Part shown: positions 8,130 to 14,210 of the stretch, in pieces
Numbering within the stretch: the first letter of the stretch is position 1
Layout of the letters: every line of letters begins with the position of its first letter
DNA from: Amarobacter sp035326025
Lineage (GTDB): Bacteria; Chloroflexota; Dehalococcoidia; Tepidiformales; Tepidiformaceae
Assembly (NCBI GenBank): GCA_035326025.1
Contig: DAOKYT010000028.1
Span: 1 to 31,292, forward strand
Direction: 5' to 3'
Length of the DNA: 31,292 bases
Translations under genes and position numbers: made by a program
The notes under the pieces: generated by a model
The model's input: only the letters and a program-made list of their open reading frames with translations
Databases searched by the model: none
What the model was told of the DNA's origin: nothing

Positions 8130-9470
8130 ATGTCAGAGACGTGGTCGATTGTCCTTGGGCTGGCGGCGCTGGTCCTCCTTATCGCGTTCAATGCGCTCTT
8201 CGTGGCGGCCGAGTTCGCGTTTGTCGGTGTGCGGCGGACGCGCATCGAGCAGCTCGCGGGAGCCGGGCGCGCGCGGGCAGGCCTGTTGCTCAACACCCTC
8301 TCGAACCTGGAAGGCACGATTGCGGCGACGCAGCTCGGCATCACGATGGCGGGGCTGGCGCTCGGCTGGATCGGCGAGCCCGTGCTCGCGCGGCTCATCG
8401 AGCCACCCATCGGCCAGGCCCTGTGGTTCGCGGGCGAAGGGACGGCGAACATCGCCGCGACGGCCGTCGCCTTCCTGCTCGTGACCTCGCTGGTCATCAT
8501 CTTCGCCGAACTCGCGCCCAAGTCGATCGCGCTCGCGAAGACCGAGCAGGTGGCCTTCTTCGTGGCAGTACCGGTGGCGGTGTTCTCGCGGGTGTTCCGG
8601 CCGTTCGTCTGGTTCCTCCACAAGAGCGGCGGCCTGGTGGTGCGCTCGCTCGGCATCCAGGCGCGGATGGGTGACGATGAATCACTCGAACCGGAAGAGC
8701 TGGAGCTGGTGATCGAGGCGAGCGCGCGGGCCGGGTTCCTTTCGACCTCGGAGCTGATGCTGGCCCGGCGCGCCCTCGAGTTCAGCGCGATCCAGGCCGA
8801 CCAGATCATGGTGCCGCGGACGGAGGTGGTGGCGCTCGATGCCGCGGCGTCCCTCGAGGAGGTGCTGGATATCGTCGAGCGGCACCAGCACACCCGGTAC
8901 CCGGTGTTCGAGGAGGACCTGGACCACATCCTGGGCATGCTCGACGCGAAGGCGCTGTTGCGGCTGGTGCGGAGGGGCGAACGCGACTGGCGCTCGCTGG
9001 TGCAGCCAGCGGTGGCGATCCCCGAATCCGTCAGCGTGGAGGTCGCGGTGCAGGCGATGCGGGCAAAGCAGGTCCAGACCGTTGTGTTGATCGACGAGCA
9101 CGGCGGCACGAGCGGCATCCTCACGGCCGACGAGGTGCTCTACCGGCTGCTTGGGCGGTGGCTGGGTGGGGGCGGGCGCCAGGGGCCCGAGAGCGTGCGC
9201 ACGCTCCCTGCGGGAAACCTGCTGGTCAGCGGGTTGGCCCTGATCGCCGATATCGAGGATGCGACCGGCGCCGAGCTCGCCGACGAGGACTACGACACGG
9301 TGGGCGGCTTCATCATGACGAAGCTCGGGCGCATCCCACGGGTCGGCGACCGGGTGGACGTACCAGGCTACCAGTTCCGCGTAATGGCGATGGACGGCCG
9401 CCGGGTGGACAGGGTGCTGGTGGTAAAGCTCCAGGAGCCGCAGGGGCCCGATCGGGAGGAGCGGTATTAG
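8130..9470 (+). CDS. CorC/HlyC-family membrane protein with CNNM (DUF21) and CBS domains
   Basis: A 446-residue protein. Residues about 5-190 form a CNNM/DUF21 membrane domain of 3-4 helices with the typical FVAAEFAFVGVRRTRIEQL and IIFAELAPKSIAL segments. A CBS pair follows (IMVPRTEVVALDA, then RYPVFEEDLDHILG and VLIDEHGGTSGILT). The C-terminus is a CorC_HlyC domain (DYDTVGGFIMTKLGRIP). Members are implicated in magnesium or cobalt efflux or tolerance; the common name hemolysin reflects an old annotation. I prefer ATG 8130 over the in-frame GTG at 8112 because MSETW directly precedes the first helix. It follows the Nudix gene by 52 bases and may be co-transcribed. Confidence 0.92.
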   Translation: MSETWSIVLGLAALVLLIAFNALFVAAEFAFVGVRRTRIEQLAGAGRARAGLLLNTLSNLEGTIAATQLGITMAGLALGWIGEPVLARLIEPPIGQALWFAGEGTANIAATAVAFLLVTSLVIIFAELAPKSIALAKTEQVAFFVAVPVAVFSRVFRPFVWFLHKSGGLVVRSLGIQARMGDDESLEPEELELVIEASARAGFLSTSELMLARRALEFSAIQADQIMVPRTEVVALDAAASLEEVLDIVERHQHTRYPVFEEDLDHILGMLDAKALLRLVRRGERDWRSLVQPAVAIPESVSVEVAVQAMRAKQVQTVVLIDEHGGTSGILTADEVLYRLLGRWLGGGGRQGPESVRTLPAGNLLVSGLALIADIEDATGAELADEDYDTVGGFIMTKLGRIPRVGDRVDVPGYQFRVMAMDGRRVDRVLVVKLQEPQGPDREERY

Positions 9471-9477
9471 CCGCTAA

Positions 9478-9731
9478 ATGGCGGACTCGCGCCTTGGGGA
9501 GCCGTACACGCGCCAACTCCAGGGGAAGCTCCCCGAACTCAGTTTTACCCTGGCACCAGGCAGATACGGATCACCTGCTTCATCGCGAGCGGCAGGCGCA
9601 CCGTGCTGCGAACGAGCTTCCGGAAGCAGCAGCCGCGAGAACAGCAGGGAATCCGGCGCGCCGTCGAGGCAATGGAGCGGTGCCTCGCCCTGAGACGTTC
9701 GGCTGAGAAAGAAGCAGCAGAGGAGGATTGA
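9478..9731 (+). pseudogene. HigB/RelE-type toxin remnant, 5'-truncated and frameshifted
   Basis: The first frame (9478-9567) encodes GEPYTRQLQGKLPELSFTL then APGRY, the middle of a phage-Gp49/HigB-like RelE toxin (usual pattern LxGKLWELRF...GRYRI). The frame then breaks. Reading on in the frame that takes CGG at 9567 gives RITCFIASGRRTVL, then TSFRKQ and a basic-acidic helical tail ending at TGA 9729-9731. This is the expected toxin C-terminus. One missing C after TAC (9565-9567) would restore the frame. About 40 N-terminal residues of a normal toxin are also absent: the homology begins right after the stop of the upstream CBS protein gene. The antitoxin gene starts two bases after the toxin stop. 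Damage at both places suggests real decay rather than only a sequencing error. Confidence 0.7.
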
Positions 9732-9732
9732 A

Positions 9733-10239
9733 ATGACCACCCCCTGGAAGGACATCAGGGCGGCGAAGTTCTCCTCCCCCGGAGCGCGGGAAGGATACGC
9801 GCTGGCGGCCGCCGCGTACGAGTTCGGGCAGCGGGTGCGAACCCGTCGCGGGGAGTTGGGGATATCCCAGTCTGGGCTTGCCCGCGCCGTCGGCAGCTCC
9901 CGGCCGGCCGTTGCCCGGCTTGAAGCCGGGGGCGCTCAGCCAACACTCAGGACGATGCATGCCCTTTCGCGTGCGTTGCGCGCGTCATGGATGATCACGC
10001 CCGAGGGGATTCAGACCGCGGACGTCGGGGGGCAACCGTCGGGCCACAGACCCAAACGCGGGCGCGCCCGGCCTAGCCCGCGCCGAGGTGGTCCGCGAAG
10101 AACGCGTCGACGCGCCGCCAGCTGTCCTCGGCTGCCTCGGGGCGGAAGCCGACTTTCATCGGCCCCCAGCTCAAGAGCTTCGCCATCGCGCCCGTGTGCT
10201 CGCTCATGTAGCCGTGGCCCGCATCCGCGTAGAGCTTGA
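9733..10239 (+). CDS. XRE-family helix-turn-helix antitoxin (HigA-like), with an unusual C-terminal extension
   Basis: The first ~95 residues are a typical antitoxin of HigB/RelE loci: MTTPWKDIRAAKF, a helix with AREGYALAAAAYEFGQRVR, and an XRE helix-turn-helix (LGISQSGLARAVGSSRPAVA then RLEAGGAQPTLRTMHALSRA). It would bind its own operator and neutralise the toxin encoded just upstream. The start is ATG 9733, after AGGAGG at 9721-9726. The frame stays open past the normal end and runs 167 bases antisense into the convergent dienelactone hydrolase gene. The last ~70 residues are Arg/Ser/Pro-rich and look like read-through, so the original stop has probably been lost. The helix-turn-helix call is firm; the true 3' end is uncertain. 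Confidence 0.7.
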   Translation: MTTPWKDIRAAKFSSPGAREGYALAAAAYEFGQRVRTRRGELGISQSGLARAVGSSRPAVARLEAGGAQPTLRTMHALSRALRASWMITPEGIQTADVGGQPSGHRPKRGRARPSPRRGGPRRTRRRAASCPRLPRGGSRLSSAPSSRASPSRPCARSCSRGPHPRRA

Positions 10240-10798
10240 TATCGTTCTCCACCCCGAGCACGTTCAGGTGGTCTTCCAGGCGCTCCGCGTGCTTACCGAA
10301 GATGGCATCCCGGCCCCCGTACCCGGCGACTACCGGGCAGACGCCTTCGAGCGCGCCTTCGTCCTTCGGGACATCGCCATAGAAGACGGCCGCGGCGCCG
10401 AGCGGCGACCTGGCCGCAAAGACCAGGGCGAAGCCACCGCCCATGCAGAACCCGATAACGCCGATGCGCGAAGGGTCGACATCCGGCCGATCCGCCAGCC
10501 ACTGCCGGGCGGCTTCGAGCCCCGCGAACGCGGGGCCCTCGCGCTTCCGGAGACTGAGCATGGCCCGGACGACGCAGATGGGCTTGCTGCCGAGGATGCT
10601 GTAGAGATCGGGAGCAAGGGCGACGTACCCGGCATCCGCGAAGTGCTCCGCCTTGCCGCGGATGTCGTCGTTCAGGCCGAAGATCTCGTGGATGACGATC
10701 ACGGCCGCGCGCCGGCCTTCGCCGGCGGGCATGCCGAGCTCGGCGCGGAGCACCTTGCCGCCCGCCACCGGGATACCGACCTGTTGCATGGGCCGCAT
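10073..10798 (-). CDS. Dienelactone hydrolase family protein
   Basis: A 241-residue alpha/beta hydrolase. The dienelactone hydrolase catalytic set is present: Glu38 in HEIFGLN, nucleophile Cys118 in GFCMGGG, Asp164 in GGRDAIF and His195 in AGHGYM. Members hydrolyse lactones and small esters, including dienelactone in chloroaromatic breakdown; the substrate here is not known. Two starts are close together, ATG 10798 and ATG 10789; neither has a clear ribosome-binding site, and 10798 was taken. It lies 26 bases downstream of the cupredoxin-like gene on the same strand. A perfect 16-base palindrome (10808-10823) sits in the gap. Its 3' end is convergent with, and overlapped by, the antitoxin frame. 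Confidence 0.92.
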   Translation of the reverse strand: MRPMQQVGIPVAGGKVLRAELGMPAGEGRRAAVIVIHEIFGLNDDIRGKAEHFADAGYVALAPDLYSILGSKPICVVRAMLSLRKREGPAFAGLEAARQWLADRPDVDPSRIGVIGFCMGGGFALVFAARSPLGAAAVFYGDVPKDEGALEGVCPVVAGYGGRDAIFGKHAERLEDHLNVLGVENDIKLYADAGHGYMSEHTGAMAKLLSWGPMKVGFRPEAAEDSWRRVDAFFADHLGAG

Positions 10799-10824
10799 TC
10801 TAGCAGGCGCGCGCCGGCGCGCGG

Positions 10825-11364
10825 CTACTGGCCGTCGGACGCGAGGCCGAGGCTGACGGCGCAACCAACCCAGGTGCACTTCGATGGCCGTTCCGGCGTG
10901 GGAGTGGGCGGCGGGCCGGGCGTGGCCGTTGGCGTGGGAGTGGGTGTCGGCGCTTCCTTCGAGCAACTCACCTGGCCGCTGTTCGATGTCTTCGGCGTGG
11001 AGATGGTCACGAAGTCGCCGAATTCGGAATAGTAGAGGTAGCTGCCGCCAGCGGTGAACGAAAGCGGAGAGGCGGAGGTTTCGCCGGGCTCGATGGTCTC
11101 GTCGAAGATGGGCGGCAGCCCGCCGAAGCCGGGGATGTAGACGCGGATGGCCACCGTTCCAGCGTTCTTGAAGAGGACAGAATCGCCGCGGTTGATGTTG
11201 CAGGTGCGCGGGTTGAAGCCCTCTTCGTTCACTTCGACGGTGTAGGTATTGTAGGCGCTGGCCGGGGTCTGGCTGCCCCCGAAGAGAGCCACGGAGAGCG
11301 CGCCGGTAAGCGCCATCGCGAGCGCGGCGGCCGCCAGGAGCGGCCGGAAGGATGCAATCGTCAT
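10825..11364 (-). CDS. Secreted cupredoxin-like protein with proline/threonine linker
   Basis: A 179-residue exported protein. A signal peptide of about 36 residues (LLAAAALAMALTGALSVALF, then ASA) precedes a plastocyanin-like beta domain: YTVEVNEEGFNPRTCNINRG then DSVLFKNAGTVAIRVYIPG. After it come a Pro/Thr repeat linker (PTPTPTPTATPGPPPTPTP) and a short Cys-containing end (CTWVGCAV). No histidine occurs in the mature domain, so the usual His-Cys-His-Met copper site is absent; a structural rather than electron-transfer role is likely. ATG 11364 was chosen because it gives a compact signal peptide; an upstream in-frame start at 11388 is possible. It is probably first in an operon with the hydrolase gene. 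Confidence 0.8.
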   Translation of the reverse strand: MTIASFRPLLAAAALAMALTGALSVALFGGSQTPASAYNTYTVEVNEEGFNPRTCNINRGDSVLFKNAGTVAIRVYIPGFGGLPPIFDETIEPGETSASPLSFTAGGSYLYYSEFGDFVTISTPKTSNSGQVSCSKEAPTPTPTPTATPGPPPTPTPERPSKCTWVGCAVSLGLASDGQ

Positions 11365-11468
11365 GCCAACCCCACCAGGATTCCCCACCCCGCCAGGGGC
11401 TCGGTTACCGTACCGCAGCGGTGCGTTTAAGGCTACGTAATGGTGTGAGCAGGGTTAAGCACAGGGTG

Positions 11469-11568
11469 NNNNNNNNNNNNNNNNNNNNNNNNNNNNNNNN
11501 NNNNNNNNNNNNNNNNNNNNNNNNNNNNNNNNNNNNNNNNNNNNNNNNNNNNNNNNNNNNNNNNNNNN
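11469..11568. other. Assembly gap (100 N)
   Basis: Exactly 100 unknown bases, the conventional filler for a scaffold join of unknown size. The left flank is the promoter side of the cupredoxin-like gene; the right flank begins two bases before the ATG of the Trm112-like gene, so that gene's promoter is missing. Confidence 0.98.
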
Positions 11569-11570
11569 GC

Positions 11571-11753
11571 ATGCAGCAATCATTGATGGAGATCCTCTGC
11601 TGTCCCCTGTGCAAGGCGGACCTTGAACTGAAGGCCACGAAGGAAGCCGGGGGAGAGATCCTCGAGGGCACGCTCATCTGCACGGGATGCCGGGAGCGCT
11701 ACCCGATCGAGGACGGCATCCCGAACATGCTCCCTCCGGACCAGCGCGGCTGA
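11571..11753 (+). CDS. Trm112-like / UPF0434 zinc-ribbon protein
   Basis: A 60-residue protein with the family pattern: SLMEILCCPLCKADLEL near the start, a second cysteine pair in ICTGCRERYPIEDGIP, and the terminal MLP. The pairs around Cys11/Cys14 and Cys37/Cys40 would hold one zinc. Eukaryotic and archaeal Trm112 proteins activate methyltransferases; the bacterial members have no settled role. The length and N-terminus are complete compared with the family, although the gene begins only two bases after the gap. The stop shares bases with the next start (TGATG), so the two genes are coupled. Confidence 0.88.
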   Translation: MQQSLMEILCCPLCKADLELKATKEAGGEILEGTLICTGCRERYPIEDGIPNMLPPDQRG

Positions 11754-12061
11754 TGGAACACGAACACCCCCACGACCACGAGCATAGCGGCCACGAGCAC
11801 GGCGAGGGGCGCGACATCCCGCACGAGCCAGCGCCGCCCGGGCCGCGCCGGCTGATCCCGGAGCCGGCGATGCTACCGCGCGGCATCGGCCTGGCGGTCC
11901 TCGCGAGCGGGCTGTTCTGGGCGGGCTGGCGCGCGGCGGCGAAATCATGGGCCCTGGCGCCCGCGGCGGTGGCGCTCGGTATTGCCGGCGCGCTCTCGGC
12001 CTGGGCCGCGGCCATCCACCTGACGGGCGGGGAGCGGTTCGACGATCACCCGTTCGTGTAG
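11753..12061 (+). CDS. Small membrane protein with histidine-rich N-terminus
   Basis: A 102-residue protein that I do not recognise as a named family. The first 24 residues contain eight histidines alternating with acidic residues (MEHEHPHDHEHSGHEHGEG), a likely metal-binding cytoplasmic or external tail. A proline-rich stretch follows, then two hydrophobic segments (about 46-60 and 65-89, including LAPAAVALGIAGALSAWAA) and a short end with ERFDDHPFV. The start overlaps the Trm112-like stop by one base. A role in handling zinc, copper or nickel is inference from composition only. Confidence 0.7.
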   Translation: MEHEHPHDHEHSGHEHGEGRDIPHEPAPPGPRRLIPEPAMLPRGIGLAVLASGLFWAGWRAAAKSWALAPAAVALGIAGALSAWAAAIHLTGGERFDDHPFV

Positions 12062-12100
12062 GGTGTCGAGGTCAGACGCGAGCAGGGAGAAGACACGTGA

Positions 12101-12132
12101 ACGCGGAAGAGGCCCCTCGCTCGAGGAGCCCC
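12101..12132 (-). terminator. Probable intrinsic terminator after hsp20
   Basis: Inverted repeat GGCCCCTCG (12111-12119) and CGAGGAGCC (12122-12130), with one wobble pair. On the minus strand it is followed by a pyrimidine-rich stretch (TCTTCC). It lies in the convergent gap between hsp20 and the His-rich protein gene and could serve hsp20, and possibly both genes. Confidence 0.4.
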
Positions 12133-12163
12133 TTCGGCTGCCGGTTGTGTCCCGGTCCCGTTG

Positions 12164-12655
12164 TTAGTTGTTGGAGACCTTCTGGGCCTCGATGACGCCC
12201 TTCGGGGTGATCTTGATGGACCGCGCGCGCGCTTCGGGCTTCTTCGGGAGCGACAGGCGAAGCATCCCGTGCTCGAACGTCGCCTGGGCGTGGTCGGCAT
12301 CCACGGTCGGAGGGAGCCGGAGCTGGCGCTGGAATGCGCCGTAGCGGATCTCGCGGCGGAGGTAGTTCTCCTCGTTCGCCTCTTCCTTGTGCTCGAACTC
12401 GCCCTTGATGGTCAGGACGTCGTCCTCCACGGTGATTTCGACATCCTTCGGGTCGACGCCGGGAATGGCCGCCTTGATGACGAAGCTGTCACCGGTTTCG
12501 AGGACATCGAGGTTGAGGTTGGCGGGCCCCAGGTCTTCGCTGCCATTCCGGAACGGGACGAGGCGCGGGAAGCTGCCTTCGAAGACGCGGTCCATCAGGT
12601 TCCGCATGGCGGCGAAGTCGGCTGCGGGATCCCATCGGGTGAGCGTGGTTGCCAT
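12164..12655 (-). CDS. Small heat-shock protein Hsp20 (alpha-crystallin family)
   Basis: A 163-residue small heat-shock protein that should form ATP-independent oligomers holding unfolded proteins for the ATP-driven chaperones. The N-terminus (LTRWDPAADFAAMRNLMDRV) is typical of bacterial class A Hsp20. The alpha-crystallin domain (about 45-140) carries NLDVLETGDSFVIKAAIPGV then DPKDVEI, and the hallmark GMLRLSLPK (A-x-x-x-G-x-L) near its end. The C-terminal SIKI supplies the I-x-I motif used in oligomer contacts. A strong GGAGGTGA lies just before the ATG. It is transcribed away from dnaJ-hspR-clpC across a 142-base region that holds a HAIR-like repeat, so HspR repression is likely. Confidence 0.95.
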   Translation of the reverse strand: MATTLTRWDPAADFAAMRNLMDRVFEGSFPRLVPFRNGSEDLGPANLNLDVLETGDSFVIKAAIPGVDPKDVEITVEDDVLTIKGEFEHKEEANEENYLRREIRYGAFQRQLRLPPTVDADHAQATFEHGMLRLSLPKKPEARARSIKITPKGVIEAQKVSNN

Positions 12656-12690
12656 GGCTGGTTCACCTCCACTGTGTTGTGCTGGTGTTC

Positions 12691-12720
12691 ACGTTAGCAG
12701 CTATGCCGCTAGCGGTGCAA
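12691..12720 (-). promoter_or_regulatory. Candidate hsp20 promoter
   Basis: On the minus strand TTGCAC (12720-12715), an 18-base spacer and TAACGT (12696-12691) resemble a housekeeping sigma promoter. The expected start of transcription is about 30 bases upstream of the hsp20 ATG, which leaves room for the visible ribosome-binding site. The HAIR-like repeat lies directly upstream of the -35 box. Confidence 0.45.
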
Positions 12721-12724
12721 GTAC

Positions 12725-12745
12725 CCTGACAATTTCTTTATCAAG
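12725..12745. promoter_or_regulatory. HAIR-like inverted repeat, candidate HspR operator
   Basis: CCTGA, 11 bases, TCAAG. On the other strand this reads CTTGA-N11-TCAGG. The published HspR-associated inverted repeat (HAIR, CTTGAGT-N7-ACTCAAG) reduces to CTTGA-N11-TCAAG at its outer half-sites, so nine of ten outer bases and the exact spacing match. The inner GT/AC pairs are not conserved. A further TCAGG half-site lies at 12751-12755. The site is between the divergent hsp20 and dnaJ promoters, and hspR itself is in the dnaJ operon, so autoregulation is expected. Confidence 0.5.
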
Positions 12746-12761
12746 TCTCCTCAGGTAAAGG

Positions 12762-12791
12762 TTGTGGCCTGCCCTGGGAACACTGTAGAGT
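12762..12791 (+). promoter_or_regulatory. Candidate leaderless promoter of dnaJ-hspR-clpC
   Basis: TTGTGG (12762-12767), an 18-base spacer and TAGAGT (12786-12791). The -10 box ends only six bases before the dnaJ ATG, and no ribosome-binding sequence lies between them, so the transcript would begin at or next to the start codon. An alternative promoter with TTTCTT (12733-12738) and TAAAGG (12756-12761) would overlap the HAIR-like repeat. Confidence 0.4.
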
Positions 12792-12797
12792 GGAACC

Positions 12798-13787
12798 ATG
12801 GCAAAGGACTTTTACGAAGCGCTCGGCGTGCCGCGCACCGCCTCGCAAAAGGAAATCAAGGCGGCTTACCGGCGCCTGGCCCGCAAGTTCCACCCTGATG
12901 TGAACCCGAACGATAAGGCCGCCGAGACTCGCTTCAAGGAAGTCAACGCCGCCCACGAGGTCCTTTCCGACCCGGAAAAGCGCAAGAAGTACGACAAGTG
13001 GGGCGACCGCTGGGAAATGGCCGACCAGCTCGAGGCGGCACAGGCCGCTCACGGGGCCGGGGCCGCCTTCCGCACCGCCGGAGCCGACTCCTTCGGAGAC
13101 TTCGGGTCGATCTTCGATTCGTTCTTCCGGCGTGAGCGGGGCGGCCCGCGCGCCCAACCGGGCAACCGGCGCGGCCAGGATGTCGAAACTGCCGTCGAAG
13201 TGAGCCTCGAAGAGGCGTTTCACGGCACAAGCCGAACCGTGAACCTGCAGACGCAGGAGGTGTGCGCGACCTGCGGCGGCTCGGGCGAAATCGCGGGCGC
13301 AATCTGCCACGCCTGCGAGGGCATGGGCGCCGTTGCCCGCCCCCGCCGGCTCGAAGTGAAGATCCCCGCGGGCGTGAAGACCGGCTCGCGCGTCCGCGTC
13401 GCGGGCGAGGGCCGTCCCGGCGCGGGACGGGGCGCCGCGGGCGACCTCTACCTCGTCGTGACCGTGCTCCCGCACCCCCGCTTCGAACGCAAGGGCGATG
13501 ACCTGCACACCGAAGTGGAAGTTCCCTACCTCGACGCCATCCTCGGTGGCGAGGTGACCTTGACGACCATCGACGGGCGAGTAGCGCTCCGCATCCCGGA
13601 GCTCACGCAAAACGGCCGCCAGATCCGCCTCGGCGGCAAGGGCATGCCGGTCCTCGGCCAGCCGGGCAAGCGCGGCGACCTCTACGTGAAGGTGCGCGTG
13701 AGCCTTCCCGACCAGCTGACCGCCGAAGAACGGCGGCACATCGAGGCCCTGCGGGCGCTCCGCCAGGGCGCGGCCGCCCGGCACTGA
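12798..13787 (+). CDS. dnaJ: DnaJ-family chaperone with a half-size zinc finger
   Basis: A 329-residue J-domain protein, co-chaperone of DnaK. The J domain (1-68) has the catalytic HPD at residues 32-34. A linker of about 70 residues rich in Gly/Ala/Phe follows. The central zinc region keeps only two CxxCxGxG-type repeats (CATCGGSG at about 156 and CHACEGMG at about 170) instead of four, which is enough for one zinc rather than two. The substrate-binding C-terminal beta domains follow (LEVKIPAGVKTGSRVRVAGE, later GKRGDLYVKVRVSLPD). It is intermediate between DnaJ (type A) and CbpA (type B). No dnaK or grpE is in the window. hspR starts 13 bases downstream. Confidence 0.9.
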   Translation: MAKDFYEALGVPRTASQKEIKAAYRRLARKFHPDVNPNDKAAETRFKEVNAAHEVLSDPEKRKKYDKWGDRWEMADQLEAAQAAHGAGAAFRTAGADSFGDFGSIFDSFFRRERGGPRAQPGNRRGQDVETAVEVSLEEAFHGTSRTVNLQTQEVCATCGGSGEIAGAICHACEGMGAVARPRRLEVKIPAGVKTGSRVRVAGEGRPGAGRGAAGDLYLVVTVLPHPRFERKGDDLHTEVEVPYLDAILGGEVTLTTIDGRVALRIPELTQNGRQIRLGGKGMPVLGQPGKRGDLYVKVRVSLPDQLTAEERRHIEALRALRQGAAARH

Positions 13788-13800
13788 AGGGAGGTGACTT

Positions 13801-14181
13801 ATGGCCCACAACCGATCGCGTGAACCGATGGACGGCAGCGTCGAGGACGACGAGCCGATGTACGTCATCTCCATCGCCGCGCGGCTCGTTGGCGTGCACC
13901 AGCAGACGTTGCGCTACTACGAGCGCGCGGGGCTCATCGAGCCCAAACGGACCGGCGGCAACATCCGGATGTATTCGAACACCGACATCCAGCGCATCCG
14001 CCAGGCCCAGCGGCTCATCGATGAGCTCGGAGTCAACCTCGCTGGCGTCGATATCATCCTGCGCATGAGCGAGCAGATCCGGGCGTTGCAGGAGGAGCTT
14101 GCGGCGACCCGGGCGGAGCTCGACCGCCTGCGCGCGACGCGGCTGCCAGCGCCCTACCGCGCCCGGCAACCAGGTCCTTAG
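13801..14181 (+). CDS. hspR: Heat-shock repressor HspR (MerR family)
   Basis: A 126-residue MerR-type regulator. The winged-helix DNA-binding part (about 20-85) has the HspR pattern: PMYVISIAARLVGVHQQTLR then YYERAGLIEPKRTGGNIRMY and SNTDIQRIR. The helix after it reads LIDELGVNLAGVDIILRM, which is diagnostic of HspR rather than generic MerR. A coiled-coil tail (EQIRALQEELAATRAEL) would drive dimerisation. HspR represses chaperone genes at HAIR sites, in known cases with DnaK as co-repressor. The ATG has GGGAGGTG just upstream. It sits between dnaJ and the Clp unfoldase gene, so it probably regulates its own operon and the divergent hsp20. Confidence 0.94.
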   Translation: MAHNRSREPMDGSVEDDEPMYVISIAARLVGVHQQTLRYYERAGLIEPKRTGGNIRMYSNTDIQRIRQAQRLIDELGVNLAGVDIILRMSEQIRALQEELAATRAELDRLRATRLPAPYRARQPGP

Positions 14182-14210
14182 TCCTCAGTCCTCCCAAGGA
14201 GCCCCCACCC

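Noticed and set aside
9562..9572. Programmed -1 frameshifting in the toxin gene
   Set aside because: No slippery heptamer or downstream stem is apparent, and the gene is also truncated at its 5' end, so decay is simpler.
10808..10823. Perfect 16-base GC palindrome as a terminator
   Set aside because: No loop of useful size and no T-tract; it lies inside a probable operon.
10898..10955. Repetitive GGCGTGGGAGTGGG-like DNA as a possible tandem repeat element
   Set aside because: It is the coding sequence of the Pro/Thr linker of the cupredoxin-like protein, so protein composition explains it.
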